A DNA stretch of 64,000 bases from CAVYWD01 sp963772225 (GCA_963772225.1 CAVYWD010000011.1:310001-374000), one strand, 5' to 3'. Counted from the stretch's first letter, positions 29,427 through 38,327 are shown. Program-made: numbers and translations. Notes: generated from the sequence alone by a model not told the origin.

Positions 29427-31111
29427 GGCGGACCACTTGGCCCCTCGCCGCGGTCGCGGCCGGCGCGCTGGCGTGCTCGAGCTCGAAGAGCTCTCAGGCG
29501 CCTTGCAACAGCGTCGACAAGCAGTGCCAGGACGGACAGGTGTGCTTCGAGGACGGGTGCGGCGACGCGCTCGTGTTCGCCGTCCGGGTCTCCCCCAACT
29601 CGCCGTCCTACGTGGTGCAGGACTTCAACCCGGTCTCGGTGGCGACGAGCGTGGTCGACCTCACCCTGGGCGACTCCGGCGACCTGAGCGGCACGCTGGC
29701 CATCATGCGCTTCCGAGCGTCCTCGGACTACGTGGCCGATCCGCAGAAAGCGGCGACCGCGGTGACCATCCTCGCCCGGGGCCGCTCGAGCTCCATCCCT
29801 GGCCTCGCCTTCAGCGATCCCGCCGGCGCCTTCGTCACGAGCGGCGACGCCTTCTCCGCCGTCGTTCCCCCGGGCATCTGGACCGTGAGCGCGACGCCGG
29901 TCGACCCCGCCATGCCCGCGGCCATCGCGGTCGCCCGCGTCGCCGAGCGCGGCAGCGCCTCCGCCCAGAGCGCGAAGCCCGTCGTCGTGACCCTCCCGGG
30001 CGAGCCCGGCGCCGACCTCCAGAACCCCGACCTCGAGGAGATCTCAGGGGTGCTCCAGCGGACCGCCGCCCACCCCTTCCCAGACGGCGCGGCGCCGCTG
30101 TATCGGCTTCAAGCGCTCGACTCCAGCGGCGCCGCGCTTTCCCAGCAGATCTCGGCGCGCGCCGGCCAAACGTTCACTGTCTGGGCGCAGAACGCCTCGG
30201 GGCAGGTGACGCTCCGGGCGACCCCCGACCCGACGGAGACCGCGCCGCTGCCCTCCCGCGACTTCACTTCGAACGCGGACGGGCAGTTCGCGGCCGCCGG
30301 CGGGGTCTTCGAGCTCGGCGACTTCGGCGACGCAGTGACGGTCCAGGGGCGCGTGCAGGACAGCGCGGGCAACGGCCTGCCCGACGTGCGCCTGCAGCTG
30401 ACCGGCGTGGTTGCGGGAGACCACAGCACTTTCACGACCGTGGCGAGCACCGGCGCCGACCCCGCGGGGCAAGGCGCGTCGGCGCTCGGCGCGTTCCAGG
30501 CGACCCTTCTGCCTCCGCAGTCGGGAATGGGGGGCTACAAGGCCACCGCAATCCCTCCCATGGACTCGACCTTCGCGACCTTGAAGGCTGTGTCCGTGGA
30601 TGTCGGAGCCGCCGCGGGAGTCGTCATCGTCTGTCCCGAGAAAGCCCTGCTCTCGGGCACCGTGACCAACTCGACCGGAATCGCCGCGGCCGGCATCGCC
30701 CTTTTCATCGAAGGCAACCCCGCGTCGTCCTCGCCGGGAACGACAATCGTCCCCGGGCTGAGCACGGACAGCAGCGGGTCCTTCGCGGCGCGCGTGGAGC
30801 CCGGCGGTTACCGCGTGGTGGCCATGCCGTCGCTGGGCAGCAAGATGGCGTGGGCCTCGCAGCGCGTCGAGGTCGCTGGCGCCGCGACCGTCTCGCTCTC
30901 GCTCCCCGACGCGCGACAGGTCTCGGGCACCATCACCGTTCGAGAGAGCGGAGCGCTGACGCCGCTGCCCAATGCCTCGGTCGAGTTCTACCGGTCCGAC
31001 TCCACCGCGACCTCCGCCAGCTCGTACCCCATCAAGCTGTGGGAGACCATCACCGACTCGAAGGGGCAGTTCCAGGTCAACCTGCCCAAGTCGGGGACCG
31101 CGAACCAGTAG
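29423..31111 (+). CDS. Large lipoprotein with carboxypeptidase-regulatory-like repeats
   Basis: 562 residues from the GTG at 29423. TTWPLAAVAAGALACSSSK is a lipoprotein signal (lipobox GALAC). A Cys-rich motif follows (APCNSVDKQCQDGQVCFEDG). At least three Ig-like or carboxypeptidase-regulatory domains are visible, each with the pattern of a short strand, a GxxLPDVRL-type loop and a glycine turn: VQGRVQDSAGNGLPDVRLQL, LSGTVTNSTGIAAAGIALFI and VSGTITVRESGALTPLPNAS. Such domains usually form rod-like surface proteins. Coupled to the small lipoprotein upstream, possibly as a complex. No catalytic domain. Confidence 0.8.
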   Translation: MRRTTWPLAAVAAGALACSSSKSSQAPCNSVDKQCQDGQVCFEDGCGDALVFAVRVSPNSPSYVVQDFNPVSVATSVVDLTLGDSGDLSGTLAIMRFRASSDYVADPQKAATAVTILARGRSSSIPGLAFSDPAGAFVTSGDAFSAVVPPGIWTVSATPVDPAMPAAIAVARVAERGSASAQSAKPVVVTLPGEPGADLQNPDLEEISGVLQRTAAHPFPDGAAPLYRLQALDSSGAALSQQISARAGQTFTVWAQNASGQVTLRATPDPTETAPLPSRDFTSNADGQFAAAGGVFELGDFGDAVTVQGRVQDSAGNGLPDVRLQLTGVVAGDHSTFTTVASTGADPAGQGASALGAFQATLLPPQSGMGGYKATAIPPMDSTFATLKAVSVDVGAAAGVVIVCPEKALLSGTVTNSTGIAAAGIALFIEGNPASSSPGTTIVPGLSTDSSGSFAARVEPGGYRVVAMPSLGSKMAWASQRVEVAGAATVSLSLPDARQVSGTITVRESGALTPLPNASVEFYRSDSTATSASSYPIKLWETITDSKGQFQVNLPKSGTANQ

Positions 31112-31140
31112 CCTTTTGGCTCGCCGCGGCCTGGCTCTTC

Positions 31141-31650
31141 TCAGGGTCCGTGAGGTGAAGCGCCCAGCCGCCGCATCGACTGGTGAAGCTCGTCGGTGAA
31201 CGGGCCAATCTCCTTGGCGTACTGCACCGCCAGGGTGGTGTAGTGGCGATGGACCTCGGAAAGCTGGTCGAAGGCGCGGCTCAGCTCGCGCGTGCCGGGA
31301 GCGTCGCCTTGCTGAAGCCGGCAGCGGGCGCCGGCGGCGAGCAGGCGCGAGCGCCACGTGGGCGACCAGGCCTCCCACTCCGCGCTGCTTTTGCGGGCGG
31401 GCCGGCTCAGGAGCGTGGCCTCGAGCCGCTCGTTCAGCTCCCGATAGAGATCGACCAGGTCGCGCCCGCACTCCTCGCGCGCGCGCTCGTCGACCGAGGC
31501 CAACGCGGCGGGCGGAGGGCTCCGCCCAAGGCGCTCCCTCGCGCCCCGATAGACCCCGAGGTAGAGAAACACGCAGAGGTAGGCGGTCGCCACGCCGTAG
31601 GTGGTCCAGAGGGCGATGCGCAGCGGCCGGTTCTTGGGGGGCTCCGACAC
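31141..31650 (-). CDS. Membrane-anchored helical protein of unknown function
   Basis: 169 residues. A basic N-terminus is followed by one span (IALWTTYGVATAYLCVFLYL, residues about 12-31), then a soluble helical domain with conserved-looking polar helices (ERAREECGRDLVDLYRELNE, SAEWEAWSPTWRSRLLAAGA). Two Cys residues occur. It faces the large lipoprotein gene with 29 bases between the stops. No family recognised. Confidence 0.65.
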   Translation of the reverse strand: MSEPPKNRPLRIALWTTYGVATAYLCVFLYLGVYRGARERLGRSPPPAALASVDERAREECGRDLVDLYRELNERLEATLLSRPARKSSAEWEAWSPTWRSRLLAAGARCRLQQGDAPGTRELSRAFDQLSEVHRHYTTLAVQYAKEIGPFTDELHQSMRRLGASPHGP

Positions 31651-32156
31651 GGGTCGGCAGTCAACTCCGCCGCGATTCGCGTGTCAACGGGCGGAGAGTT
31701 CAAGTTCTCGTGGGGCGACTGCGAGCGACGGGCAGGCTCCCCACGGACCGGCGCGGAGTCGGCTCAGTCCGGGTACTGTCGATCAACGCCCGGGTCGTCA
31801 GGGTGCAGGTCGAAGTGCTCCTGGCGCGGACGACGGCAGGCCTTGGCGACCGGCGGCCCGGTGGCGTCGACCCCGAGTCGTTCGAGGATTCTGGCGCGCC
31901 AATCGACCGCTCGGGATGAACGCCGTCACCTTGCGCCTGCCCCCACAGGAAGACTTCCTCGGGAACCGGAGCCAGAGCATGGAAGTGCGGGCAATCGAAT
32001 CTCTCGGGCAAGCCAACCTCGGCGCGCAGGGGCGCTGGTCCTGCTCGGTGGACACGGCGACGGGGCAGCCGCTCGACGAGCGCGAGGTGGTCGTGCCGAG
32101 GCTCCCAAGCCGTCGCCCGCGCCGGCCGCCGGCGCCGCTGAGTAGACCCTAGGCCG
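31651..32156. other. Intergenic region, no gene supported
   Basis: About 505 bases. Two weak overlapping frames exist: a plus-strand one from about 31917 (MNAVTLRLPPQEDFLG) and a minus-strand one with FDCPHFHALAPVPEEVFLW. Neither has a ribosome binding site or a recognisable family, so I call no gene. A decayed gene cannot be excluded. Confidence 0.4.
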
Positions 32157-33074
32157 TCAGCGCAACAGCGCCGAGAGCGGCTGGTCAAGCAGCAACGCGG
32201 GCTCGACACCGCCAGCCCTCGGCTCGAAGTGGTATCGCAGCCGAACCCAATCGAGCGACGAGGCCGGGCCCAACATCACCCTGCGCACCTCGCCCGGCGC
32301 GAGGGTGGTATCGCGCACGACCTGCGGCTCGGGGTCGAGCGAGAGTTCTCGCCGCAGCAGCGCCACCGCGCGAAAGTGCGTCGGCGCTGTGGGAGACGAG
32401 ATTTCGACGGTCAGGGTGCGAAAGACATCTCCGGTGGGAAGCCGATGCCCGACCCCGACGAGGCCGAGCGAGAGCTCCACGCGTCCGTCGTCGAGCACCC
32501 GAGCGCTGGCGCTGAGGCTCGCGGCCAAGACGCGGGGCTCACGGGCATTGGCGAAGAAATGTCCATCGCGCATGTGGCAACTCACGCAGGTTTCACGTCC
32601 GCCCGCCGCGGCGTAGGCGCGCCATTCCTCGCAGGTATTCTGCATGGGCAGCGCGCGCCGGGTGAAGTCGAATTGATGACATCCTCGGCAGAGGGTTCCG
32701 TCGCGGAGGCCGGGCTCGACGCGAACCGCGTGCGGAGACTTGGGGGACTCGCGCGAGGAGAGCACGACGCCATCGCGCACGTGACACACGGCGCAGGTGA
32801 TGCCGCTCTCGCCGAGGCGTCGCAGCGGGCTGTGGCAATTCATGCAACGCGCCGCGGGCTCGAGCTGGTATCCGCGCTGGAAGGTCGGGTTGGAGTGCGA
32901 ATGGGCGTGCCGGGATTGGGCGAATTGCGCCGCCACGTCGGCGTGGCACCCCCGGACGCAAGAGCCGGAGGTCGTATTGGGCGAATTGATCTCCAGAGGC
33001 TCCATCCCTCCCGTGAATCCGAACCCGTCACGGGGAGCGCCCGCGAGGACGACCAGGGCGAGGACGGCCATCAT
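32157..33074 (-). CDS. Multihaem cytochrome c (four CxxCH and one CxxxCH)
   Basis: 305 residues from ATG 33074, which overlaps the stop of the upstream gene (ATGA). A short signal peptide (MMAVLALVVLAGA) is present. Haem-binding motifs in order are SCVRGCH (spacer of three), RCMNCH, TCAVCH, LCRGCH and TCVSCH, all within the first 180 residues. Extra His residues (SRHAHSHSN) could be distal ligands. The C-terminal third is beta-rich (VELSLGLVGVGHRLPTGDVF), a pattern seen in multihaem cytochromes with a tail domain. It should work in periplasmic electron transfer; donor and acceptor are unknown. Last gene of a compact operon with two secreted or small unknowns. Confidence 0.88.
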   Translation of the reverse strand: MMAVLALVVLAGAPRDGFGFTGGMEPLEINSPNTTSGSCVRGCHADVAAQFAQSRHAHSHSNPTFQRGYQLEPAARCMNCHSPLRRLGESGITCAVCHVRDGVVLSSRESPKSPHAVRVEPGLRDGTLCRGCHQFDFTRRALPMQNTCEEWRAYAAAGGRETCVSCHMRDGHFFANAREPRVLAASLSASARVLDDGRVELSLGLVGVGHRLPTGDVFRTLTVEISSPTAPTHFRAVALLRRELSLDPEPQVVRDTTLAPGEVRRVMLGPASSLDWVRLRYHFEPRAGGVEPALLLDQPLSALLR

Positions 33075-33451
33075 TCGGCACCCGGCACGACCACGGCCAG
33101 ATCGAATTCGCCGCCCCACGTCCATTCTGCGGCGGGGGCGATGGGCCGGTCCCAGTGCAGTTGGCTCGGCATGGCCTGAGCGGCGGCTTGGAATTCCTTC
33201 TTATAGAAGATCTGCAGCTCTTTGCGGCCCACCTTCGCGGGCAGCGCCGCAAGCGCGCGCAGGCCGGCGCCCTCGACTGCCTTCGCCATGGCGTCGATGT
33301 TCGGATTTGCGCATCCTTCTTTGTGCCCCTTGGTGCAGAAGCCATCGAAGATCTGCACGCGCGGCGGCCCGGGCTTCGAGGCGCCCACCACCACGAGCAC
33401 ATTGTAAGGACTCGGGCCGAACGTCCACGGGCGTGGAATCAAGACGCCCAA
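33071..33451 (-). CDS. Small unknown protein in the cytochrome operon
   Basis: 126 residues from ATG 33451; overlaps the upstream gene by 13 bases and the downstream cytochrome gene by 4, so translation is coupled on both sides. No signal peptide or membrane span. Recognisable features are only YNVLVVVGASKPGPPRVQIF, two Cys (GFCTKGHKEGCANP) and an aromatic tail EWTWGGEFDLAVVVPG. No family known to me. A longer protein with a frame break at its front is possible since the first codons are abrupt. Confidence 0.6.
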   Translation of the reverse strand: MGVLIPRPWTFGPSPYNVLVVVGASKPGPPRVQIFDGFCTKGHKEGCANPNIDAMAKAVEGAGLRALAALPAKVGRKELQIFYKKEFQAAAQAMPSQLHWDRPIAPAAEWTWGGEFDLAVVVPGAE

Positions 33452-34053
33452 GGTGGGGACAGCCGGTCAGCCAACGACTTGGCGAAGCGCTCGTCTTCCT
33501 GTCCGACGAACCAGATTTCAGAGGTCGTGCGCGCCTTCATCGCCGGGGCGCCCTCGAAGAACTCGACGTCGCCATCCTTGGACGCCTCCAGCGACGCTGC
33601 GAGCTGTTCCCACAACGTCCGATCGGCATTCGCCGGAATGAGGCTGACGAAGTGCGTCTCGTCGTAGCCATGGCAAGTGGCCTGAAAGGTATATTCTCCA
33701 GCGGAGTAGTGGATGAAATCACCCGAGACCCAGACGTCGTGAAGAGCGAAATCGGCTCGGATCGTTTCGGTGCTGCAGGGATCCTCGCGACAAGCGGCCG
33801 CGTGCCAGTAGCTCCCGCTCACATCTCCGTTCCAGACCGTGAACGTCCCTTCCCCGTGGACTCCCAGCATGGCGCCGTAGCTCAAAGAACCGTCCGCGGA
33901 GAACCGGATGGAGCCCATACTGGCGTCGAAATCCGAAATCCGACAGCCGTCGAGGTTGGCCGGCGTCGCAGCGCGGGCGAGCGGAGGGTGAATCTCCGCC
34001 GCCGCGGCCGCCTGGCCGCTGAGCACCGCGAGAAAGATGGGGAACCAGCGCAT
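33439..34053 (-). CDS. Exported protein of unknown function in the cytochrome operon
   Basis: 204 residues from ATG 34053 (MRWFPIFLAVLSGQAAAAAE, a clean signal peptide); an in-frame ATG at 34077 would add eight residues. The mature part has two Cys pairs (DGCRISD, AACREDPCSTE) and a later Cys (FQATCHGYDE), and beta-rich blocks around GSIRFSADGSLSYGAMLGV and WVSGDFIHYSAGEYTFQ. It overlaps the next gene by 13 bases. Secretion together with a cytochrome gene suggests an envelope redox role, but nothing in the sequence names one. Confidence 0.65.
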   Translation of the reverse strand: MRWFPIFLAVLSGQAAAAAEIHPPLARAATPANLDGCRISDFDASMGSIRFSADGSLSYGAMLGVHGEGTFTVWNGDVSGSYWHAAACREDPCSTETIRADFALHDVWVSGDFIHYSAGEYTFQATCHGYDETHFVSLIPANADRTLWEQLAASLEASKDGDVEFFEGAPAMKARTTSEIWFVGQEDERFAKSLADRLSPPWAS

Positions 34054-34077
34054 GGCCCGATATTGCCGCGCAGCCAT

Positions 34078-34269
34078 TCAGGAGAGCAATCGAAATCCCT
34101 GATGCGAAATCGCCGGTCGGATGAGCGGGCTTCGCCTCGGCTTGGCCGGCGATGACCGGCGCCGCGGGCAACGCTCGCCTCTATCCGCCGCGCCGGAGTG
34201 GATGATGAGGCTCCCGCCCAGGATGCCGGCGAGGCCGATCCAGGTGGAGGGCAGCGACTCCTTCTTCAA
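34078..34269 (-). pseudogene. Possible transporter C-terminal remnant
   Basis: A leftward frame opens at a TTG overlapping the stop of the discoidin-like gene (TTGA) and reads LKKESLPSTWIGLAGILGGS then LIIHSG, which resembles the last membrane span of EamA-type drug/metabolite transporters. The remainder is Arg/Pro-rich and unlike any protein. There is no upstream part of a transporter. It is either a remnant at a rearrangement junction or chance. Confidence 0.25.
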
Positions 34270-34826
34270 AGTGGTGCTGGAGTCGCGGCCCGGTTTCTAA
34301 GCTTGAGAATGTCGGGCTTTGCTGCGCCCAGGTCGAAATAGAGGAGACCCCGTCCGTCCCCGGGGAGCTCGAGGCGCCTCGCCGTGCCGTCGGAGAGCTC
34401 GATGCAAAGCTCCTTCACGCGATTGTTGGCCAGGAAGAGGTCGCCCAGCTCGTCCTGTCGCTGCAATCCGTTGGCGATGGCCAAGACCCGGACGGTCGTC
34501 GGGCGACCCATGCGAAGGAGGATCCATTCGCCTACGCCTCCGCTCGGCGAATTGGAGGGTTGCCAGGAGGTCGTGAGGTTCCCGTCGAGGAGGTTCTTCC
34601 CTCCGAAGGTGTAGCCCTTCCAGTTGGCCATCATCGAGGAGGTGCTCACCGATTCGATTTTGAGCGGCGCCGCGGCCAGGGCGGAAGACAAGCGCTCGGC
34701 GCTCTTCGCGGCGGCGCAGTCGGATGCTTGCGCGCGCGCGGGGGTCGCCAGCCCGAGCAGAAGGAGGGAAAGGACGAGCGCCAGTCGTCCTCGCCTGACG
34801 CGGTGGGCGCTGTGGCGAGAGTGCAC
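34266..34826 (-). CDS. Exported discoidin-like (NADase-type glycan-binding) protein
   Basis: 186 residues from the GTG at 34824-34826, with GGAGG six bases upstream. A signal peptide covers RLALVLSLLLLGLATPARAQ. Residues 55-175 fit a discoidin or NADase-type glycan-binding fold: NLLDGNLTTSWQPSNSP, GEWILLRMGRPTTVRVLAIA, NNRVKELCIELSDG and GLLYFDLG. The usual closing strand of such domains after PDILKL is missing: the protein ends RNRAATPAPL, so the C-terminus may be truncated or frameshifted. It probably binds glycans outside the cell. It is upstream of the cytochrome operon on the same strand, about 200 bases away. Confidence 0.7.
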   Translation of the reverse strand: MHSRHSAHRVRRGRLALVLSLLLLGLATPARAQASDCAAAKSAERLSSALAAAPLKIESVSTSSMMANWKGYTFGGKNLLDGNLTTSWQPSNSPSGGVGEWILLRMGRPTTVRVLAIANGLQRQDELGDLFLANNRVKELCIELSDGTARRLELPGDGRGLLYFDLGAAKPDILKLRNRAATPAPL

Positions 34827-34953
34827 TCCTTGCCTCCATGTCGACCGCGTCTCCTCCCCGCTGGCGGAGAGTGCGTCGCGTACGAGGGTTTTTCGCCCGC
34901 GGCGAACACCGACTCTGGTCGGGCCCAGCGAATGCGGACGCGCTTCTCGGCTC

Positions 34954-36072
34954 TTAGACATTCGGAGGCCTCGAACGGTGAAGGCGATAGACCTCCCAGA
35001 GCGCACCCGCGCGCCGCTCGCCGCTGTAGCTTCGCGCCCGCTCTCGCGCGCTCAAGCCCATCGAGCGCCGCAGGTCGCCGTCCATCAGCCGCTTCAGGGC
35101 CTGGGACAGCGGCCCTTCTTCCAGGCGGGACACCGCGCCGTCGACCCCGTCGCGGACCATCTCCGCCATCGCCCCTTCGTCGCCGACGACGACCGGCTTG
35201 CCGCAGGCCATGGCCTCGAGCACCGCCCGGCACGTGCCGTCGTTGCCCTCCGCCAGCCAGACCTTCACGTCGAGCGCGCGGTAGGCGCCGACCAGCGCCT
35301 CGCCGGTCCGATAGCCCGCGAAGAGCACGGCGCGCTCCAGCCCCAGGTCCTTCACCAGCGCCCGCAGCTCGCCCTCCCCTTCGCCGCGGCCCACGATGGC
35401 CAGGCGCGCGCTCGGGGCTTCCCGCGCCAGCCGCGCGAACGAGCGCACCAGCAGGGCGTGCCGCCGGTCCGGCTTGATGCGCGAGACGATCCCGAACAGC
35501 ACCTCGGTCTGGGAGACGCCCAGCTCCGCGCGCAACGCGGCGCCGTCGCCCGGGCAGAAGCGCTCCGCGTCCACCCGGCCGGCCACCGCGTGCACGCGCT
35601 CCTCCGGAACCCGATGGACCGCCGCCAGGCGGTCGGCGTAAGCAGCGCAGGAGACGATCACCGCGTCACAGCCGCGGAACGCCAAGCCGCGCCACAGCCC
35701 CGGCCCGATGGCGCCGGCGGTCTCGGCGGTGCGCACCAGAGCGGGCCGCCGCGCGAGCCCTTTCACCGCCAGGAGCACCAGGCTGTGGTCGTGCGTGAAC
35801 CGGCAGTGGACGAGGTCGACCCGGGCGGCGCGCTCGCGCAGCCGGGCGAGGTCGCGGGCCACCTGCGCCGGGCTCGCTTTGCGGCTCAGGCCCAACTCCT
35901 CCATCAGCTCGAAGCCGGCGGCGCGGATGGCGGCCGGGTAGTTCCCCTCGCGCAGGGTGTCGCAGCCGAAGAGCACCTCGTGGCCGGCGCGGCGCAGCGC
36001 CTCGGCGTCTGAGAGGCAGAGCTCCGCCGGCCCGGTGACCGACGAGGTGGACAAGAGCTGCAGAATCCTCAT
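34954..36072 (-). CDS. Glycosyltransferase family 4
   Basis: 372 residues from ATG 36072. GT-B fold of the GT4 type: N-terminal MRILQLLSTSSVTGPAELCL with the early glycine/proline turn, middle FGIVSRIKPDRRHALLVRSF, and the donor site AEGNDGTCRAVLEAMACGKP ending VVVGDEGA, which contains the EX7E-like pattern. These enzymes add sugars to lipid-linked acceptors at the inner face of the inner membrane. It is the last gene of a leftward LPS block (hldE1-hldE2-GT2-GT9-GT4), 12 bases after the GT9 gene, so a role in core or O-chain assembly is likely. Confidence 0.88.
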   Translation of the reverse strand: MRILQLLSTSSVTGPAELCLSDAEALRRAGHEVLFGCDTLREGNYPAAIRAAGFELMEELGLSRKASPAQVARDLARLRERAARVDLVHCRFTHDHSLVLLAVKGLARRPALVRTAETAGAIGPGLWRGLAFRGCDAVIVSCAAYADRLAAVHRVPEERVHAVAGRVDAERFCPGDGAALRAELGVSQTEVLFGIVSRIKPDRRHALLVRSFARLAREAPSARLAIVGRGEGEGELRALVKDLGLERAVLFAGYRTGEALVGAYRALDVKVWLAEGNDGTCRAVLEAMACGKPVVVGDEGAMAEMVRDGVDGAVSRLEEGPLSQALKRLMDGDLRRSMGLSARERARSYSGERRAGALWEVYRLHRSRPPNV

Positions 36073-36084
36073 GGCACAGCCTCC

Positions 36085-37047
36085 TTAGAGCCGAGCCCTC
36101 GCGACGGCTCGCGCCGCGGCCTCGACCTGCCCGGGCTCGATGCTCGAGAGCCGCCGGCGCCGATTCGCCGGGTCGTCGGGCGTGCCGTCGAACGGGTCCA
36201 GGTTCACCACGTCGTCTCGGAAGGAATGGCCCCACCGGCGCGGCCGGATGACGCGCGAGCCATCCCAGAGGACGACCAGCGGCGCGCCCACCGCCGCGGC
36301 GATGTGCATGGGGCCCGTGTCGTTGGTGACGAACACCGCGGCGCGCGAGGCGATGGCCGCGAGCAGGTGGAGATCCGTCGGCGGCGCGAGCTCGGCGCCG
36401 GACTCCTCCGCGACCGCCCGCGCCAGCTCCTCCTCGCCCGGCCCCCAGAGGACGAGCGCGCGCCCCAGCGCCGCCGAGAGCCGCCGCGCCACCTCGGCGA
36501 AGCGCTCCGCCGGCCACGCGCCCTCCGGGTGGCCGCTGCCGGGGTTGAGCACGGGGCGCGGCGCCGGGACAAACGCCCGGGCGCGCTCGAGCTCGGCCGG
36601 GTCCACGTAGAAGCGCGGCCGCGGGTCGACCCGGAGGTCGGGGAAGAGCGGCCGGACGAGGTCGGCGTTGTAGAGCGCTTCCGACTGGAGACTCCGGCTG
36701 CGGCGCAGGACCACGCGGCGGTGGCGCCCCGGCCACGGCAAGAAGCCCTTGCGCACCGATCGCGGGATGGGCGCGCAGAGCCGAATCAGCCGCTCGTCCG
36801 GAAACAGGTGCACGACGGCGTCGTATCGCGCGTCCTCGACGGCGCGTTGGAGAGCCGCGTCCTCCCAGCGAGCGTCGAGCAACCGGCGCGCGCCCGGGTT
36901 CCCTCGCAGCACCGAGAGCGCCGGACTCCTCGCGAGCACGTCGACGGCCACAAGCGGCGCCTGCTCGCGCAGCGCCTCGAGGAGCGGCGTCACGTGCATC
37001 AGGTCGCCAATCCGGTCGGCGCGGACCAGAAGCAGCCGGGCGATCAT
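36085..37047 (-). CDS. Glycosyltransferase family 9 (heptosyltransferase-like)
   Basis: 320 residues from ATG 37047, overlapping the upstream GT2 gene by 4 bases. MIARLLLVRADRIGDLMHVT is the typical GT9 start; NPGSGHPEGAWPAERFAEVA and FVTNDTGPMHIAAAVGAPLV are the donor-binding motifs, with the TNDTGPMH signature complete. Family members move ADP-heptose to Kdo or heptose in LPS core. A second GT9 (waaF-like) lies at 41853, so this may be WaaC, WaaQ or a later heptosyltransferase. Exact acceptor cannot be read. Confidence 0.88.
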   Translation of the reverse strand: MIARLLLVRADRIGDLMHVTPLLEALREQAPLVAVDVLARSPALSVLRGNPGARRLLDARWEDAALQRAVEDARYDAVVHLFPDERLIRLCAPIPRSVRKGFLPWPGRHRRVVLRRSRSLQSEALYNADLVRPLFPDLRVDPRPRFYVDPAELERARAFVPAPRPVLNPGSGHPEGAWPAERFAEVARRLSAALGRALVLWGPGEEELARAVAEESGAELAPPTDLHLLAAIASRAAVFVTNDTGPMHIAAAVGAPLVVLWDGSRVIRPRRWGHSFRDDVVNLDPFDGTPDDPANRRRRLSSIEPGQVEAAARAVARARL

Positions 37048-37817
37048 GGAGCGCCCGGGCCCTTGGGGAGCGCCGCGCGCTCGCGCTCGAGGTCTTCGAT
37101 CTTGGCGACCTTGAGGAAGTCGTAGAGGCCGCTCATCAGCGCGAAGACCAGGCCCACGCGGCCGTCCAGGAAGCCGAGCTTCAGGACGTATCGGCGGAAG
37201 AACCCCCAGAGGCCGCGCGCCAAGGCGAAGCGGGAAGACCGTCGGCCCGCGGCGAAGCGGTCGGCCGCGGCGGCGCCGGTGTAGCGGTTGATCTTGTCGA
37301 GGTACTCCTCGAGCGAGCGGTAGGTGTAGTGGTGAATCGGCGCGTCGAGCGCGCGAACCTCGCCCGCGACCTCGACCCCTTCGTGCACTTTCCGCGGCGG
37401 ATACCGCGCCCCTTCCCGGCGAAAGAGGCGCAGGTGGCGCTCGCGGCCGAGCCCGCCGAAGCGCGCCCGTCGCCCGAAGAGCCAGGTCTCGAACCGGACC
37501 CGATACCCGCCCACGCCCTCCCGCGCCATGGCCGCGCCCAGGGCCTCGCGCAGCGGGCCCGAGCAGCGCTCGTCGGCGTCCAGGTTCAGCACCCAGTCGC
37601 CGGTGGCCTGTGCCAGCGCGAACTGCTTCTGCGCCGCGAAGTCGTCGAAGGGCCGCTCCAGGACCTTGGCCCCGGCGGCCTGGGCGATGGCGCGGGTCCG
37701 GTCGCGGCTGCCCGAGTCGACCAGGACGATCTCGTCGGCGAACGCCACGGACGCGAGGCACTCGGGCAGGTCGAGCTCTTCGTCGCGGGCGATGATCGTC
37801 ACCGAGAGGCGCGGCAC
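37044..37817 (-). CDS. Glycosyltransferase family 2 (WaaE/KdtX-like)
   Basis: 257 residues. Short GT-A enzyme with LSVTIIARDEELDLPECLAS, DEIVLVDSGSRDRT (nucleotide site), GDWVLNLDADERCS (DxD-type metal site) and the late KVHEGVEVAGEV and YLDKINRYTG motifs typical of the KdtX/WaaE group that transfers glucose to LPS core heptose. No membrane span except a weakly hydrophobic end. It overlaps the GT9 gene by 4 bases and lies 36 bases after hldE2, in an LPS core operon. Confidence 0.88.
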   Translation of the reverse strand: MPRLSVTIIARDEELDLPECLASVAFADEIVLVDSGSRDRTRAIAQAAGAKVLERPFDDFAAQKQFALAQATGDWVLNLDADERCSGPLREALGAAMAREGVGGYRVRFETWLFGRRARFGGLGRERHLRLFRREGARYPPRKVHEGVEVAGEVRALDAPIHHYTYRSLEEYLDKINRYTGAAAADRFAAGRRSSRFALARGLWGFFRRYVLKLGFLDGRVGLVFALMSGLYDFLKVAKIEDLERERAALPKGPGAP

Positions 37818-37853
37818 GGGTCCTTCCCCCTTCGAAAGGCAGCCGGCTCGGCG

Positions 37854-38327
37854 TCAGCCTTTCAGGCGGCGCAGCATCTCGGTGGAGCTGTGGTCTTTGG
37901 GGTCCCCGGCGACGGCCACCCGGCCGCCGTACGCCAAAACCTCGTCGCGCTCCGGAACCGACTCGGGCGTGTAGTCGGTGCCCTTGACGTGGACGTCCGG
38001 CTGGAGCGCGCGGATGACCCGGCGCACGTCGCCGTCCTCGAAGACGAGCACGTGGTCGACGCAGGCGAGCGCGGCGACGAGCTCGGCCCGCTCCGCCTCG
38101 TTGACCACCGGCCGGCCCGGACCCTTGTAGGCCCGCGTGGACGCGTCGCTGTTGACCGCCACCACCAGCACGTCGGCGAGCGCGCGCGCCGCCTGCAAGT
38201 AGCGCACGTGGCCGACGTGGAGCAGGTCGAACACCCCGTTGGCCAGCGCCACGGACTTGCCCTGCGCGCGGGCGCCGCGGACCCGAAGGACCACCTCGTC
38301 CAGCGCGGCGATCTTGGAGAGGCTCAC
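37854..38327 (-). CDS. hldE2: D-glycero-beta-D-manno-heptose 1-phosphate adenylyltransferase
   Basis: 157 residues from the GTG at 38325-38327. The nucleotidyltransferase motif GVFDLLHVGHVRYL (HxGH) sits at residues about 31-44, with VKGTDYTPESVPERDEVLAY downstream. It attaches AMP to heptose 1-phosphate to make the ADP-heptose precursor. In E. coli this is the C-terminal half of HldE (RfaE); here it is a separate gene whose start overlaps the stop of the kinase gene by 4 bases (GTGA). Also called rfaE2. Confidence 0.93.
   Translation of the reverse strand: MSLSKIAALDEVVLRVRGARAQGKSVALANGVFDLLHVGHVRYLQAARALADVLVVAVNSDASTRAYKGPGRPVVNEAERAELVAALACVDHVLVFEDGDVRRVIRALQPDVHVKGTDYTPESVPERDEVLAYGGRVAVAGDPKDHSSTEMLRRLKG

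Noticed and set aside
31917..32152. Plus-strand frame MNAVTLRLPPQEDFLG and its minus-strand overlap
   Set aside because: No start signal, no family, and the two frames exclude each other; left as intergenic.
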